Source: Ramlibacter sp.
Lineage (GTDB): Bacteria; Pseudomonadota; Gammaproteobacteria; Burkholderiales; Burkholderiaceae_C
Assembly (NCBI RefSeq): GCF_029866045.1
Contig: NZ_JARXAB010000057.1
Location: forward strand, 1-64,000
DNA: 64,000 nt
Direction: 5' to 3'
The position numbers and the translations under genes are program-made. Below the pieces are notes generated by a model. The model did not search any database and had not been told where the DNA came from. It saw only the letters and a program-made list of their open reading frames with translations. This document shows, one piece after another, positions 63,472 to 64,000 of this stretch. Position 1 is the stretch's first letter; every line of letters starts with the position of its first letter.

Positions 63472-64000
63472 TCATCCGGTGCTTGACCCTTTGGGCGTCT
63501 TGCCATCCACCGCGGGCCGCGACGGCGCCTGGCGTCCACCGGGCTCCAGCGGCAACAGGCTGCGTATCTCGACACCTCGCATGAGCAACTCGGTTCGAAG
63601 TGGCTCATGCACCGTAGCGGCCAGGTCGGTGAGGCTGCTGATTGCGCGGAGGCGCAGTGTCCTGGCGGCGGCGGCCCCCGGCGGCTGCAGCGCACGCAAC
63701 ATGAATTCGCGCAGTCGCAGTACGACCCGCAGGCCCTGCTCTGGCAGGCCGATCGGCACGGGCAGTTTCAGGCACAGGCTGGCGAGCCGCCCACTCTCGG
63801 CCACCGTCAAGCCGCCGCAGGCTTGACGCATCATGTGAAACTGAACGGTCCACACGTCTGTCGTGTCTCCGGACAGTCGCCCAAAGACCTCCGGACTGAT
63901 CAGCTCTTGTCTGGTCGCCTGCACCCCCTGGAAGGCGATGCGCAGGGAGAGAATGACCAGCGCCCGTAGCGTCTGTTCATCGCCAGTTTCGTGCGCGGGC
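63472..64000 (-). CDS. hypothetical protein (partial, N-terminus beyond window), paralogue of 61794-63290
   Basis: The frame is open from the window end to a TGA at 63472-63474; 175 residues are visible. They are mostly helical: LRALVILSLRIAFQGVQATR, VWTVQFHMMRQACGGLTVAE, LRLREFMLRALQPPGAAAAR. These align in order with the C-terminal part of the preceding gene's product, so the two are tandem paralogues about 180 bases apart. A GTG at 63924 in the same frame is inside the domain and unlikely to be the start. Function unknown. Confidence 0.65.
   Translation of the reverse strand, partial: PAHETGDEQTLRALVILSLRIAFQGVQATRQELISPEVFGRLSGDTTDVWTVQFHMMRQACGGLTVAESGRLASLCLKLPVPIGLPEQGLRVVLRLREFMLRALQPPGAAAARTLRLRAISSLTDLAATVHEPLRTELLMRGVEIRSLLPLEPGGRQAPSRPAVDGKTPKGSSTG

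Overview
The window is a GC-rich chromosomal segment of a beta-proteobacterium, most likely of the Burkholderiales family Comamonadaceae. This is inferred from gene content: several orphan Bug/TctC solute-binding proteins, a UraD-AllC fusion, a BMP-type nucleobase ABC system beside xdhAB, and intergenic repeats with a CCCCCCGAGGGGG core. No rRNA, tRNA, CRISPR array, insertion sequence or replication origin was recognised. No stretch over about 300 bases lacks a gene.

Left part (1-12 kb): a secreted small protein cut by the window edge, then two catabolic clusters on the minus strand. The first (529-4567) has an NDP-forming acyl-CoA synthetase, an enoyl-CoA hydratase and a Bug receptor, divergent from an IclR regulator. 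The second (6785-11893) has an SDR, a Bug receptor, a carboxymuconolactone-decarboxylase-like protein, an EthD-like protein, both subunits of a 3-oxoacid CoA-transferase and a LigI-like amidohydrolase. A class II Fic protein lies between them.

12-16 kb: a taurine/nitrate-type ABC transporter operon ending in an orphan ureD, carrying an 86-bp tandem repeat.

16-37 kb: a purine catabolism region. A GntR regulator, an M20 peptidase, the UraD-AllC fusion, PuuE, HiuH, XdhC, PuuD and XdhAB lead from hypoxanthine/xanthine through urate and allantoin to the ureidoglycolate level. A complete BMP-type ABC importer (ATPase, two permeases, lipoprotein) probably brings in nucleobases or nucleosides. Inside the region sit a VapBC toxin-antitoxin pair, a proline-rich lipoprotein and a 611-residue orphan protein. 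GTGTATAC-centred sites before gntR and between puuE and hiuH point to a shared regulon.

37-51 kb: a divergent aromatic degradation island. One arm carries MarR, a LigB-type ring-cleavage dioxygenase, a reductase fused to a Rieske ferredoxin, an ACMSD-like decarboxylase, and the hydratase, acetaldehyde dehydrogenase and aldolase that take 2-hydroxypentadienoate to pyruvate and acetyl-CoA. The other arm carries a Bug receptor, Rieske oxygenase alpha and beta subunits, a C-C hydrolase, a PdxA-family dehydrogenase, an SDR and an EamA permease. Together they form a plausible full path for a carboxylated, side-chain-bearing aromatic acid whose identity cannot be read from the sequence.

51-64 kb: two probable copper-related secreted proteins, adenine/adenosine deaminase, a second BMP receptor, guanine deaminase, dCTP deaminase, recJ (with repeat DNA read in frame), a conserved hypothetical gene, lolC/E-lolD, and two adjacent genes of an unrecognised paralogous family, the last cut by the window end.
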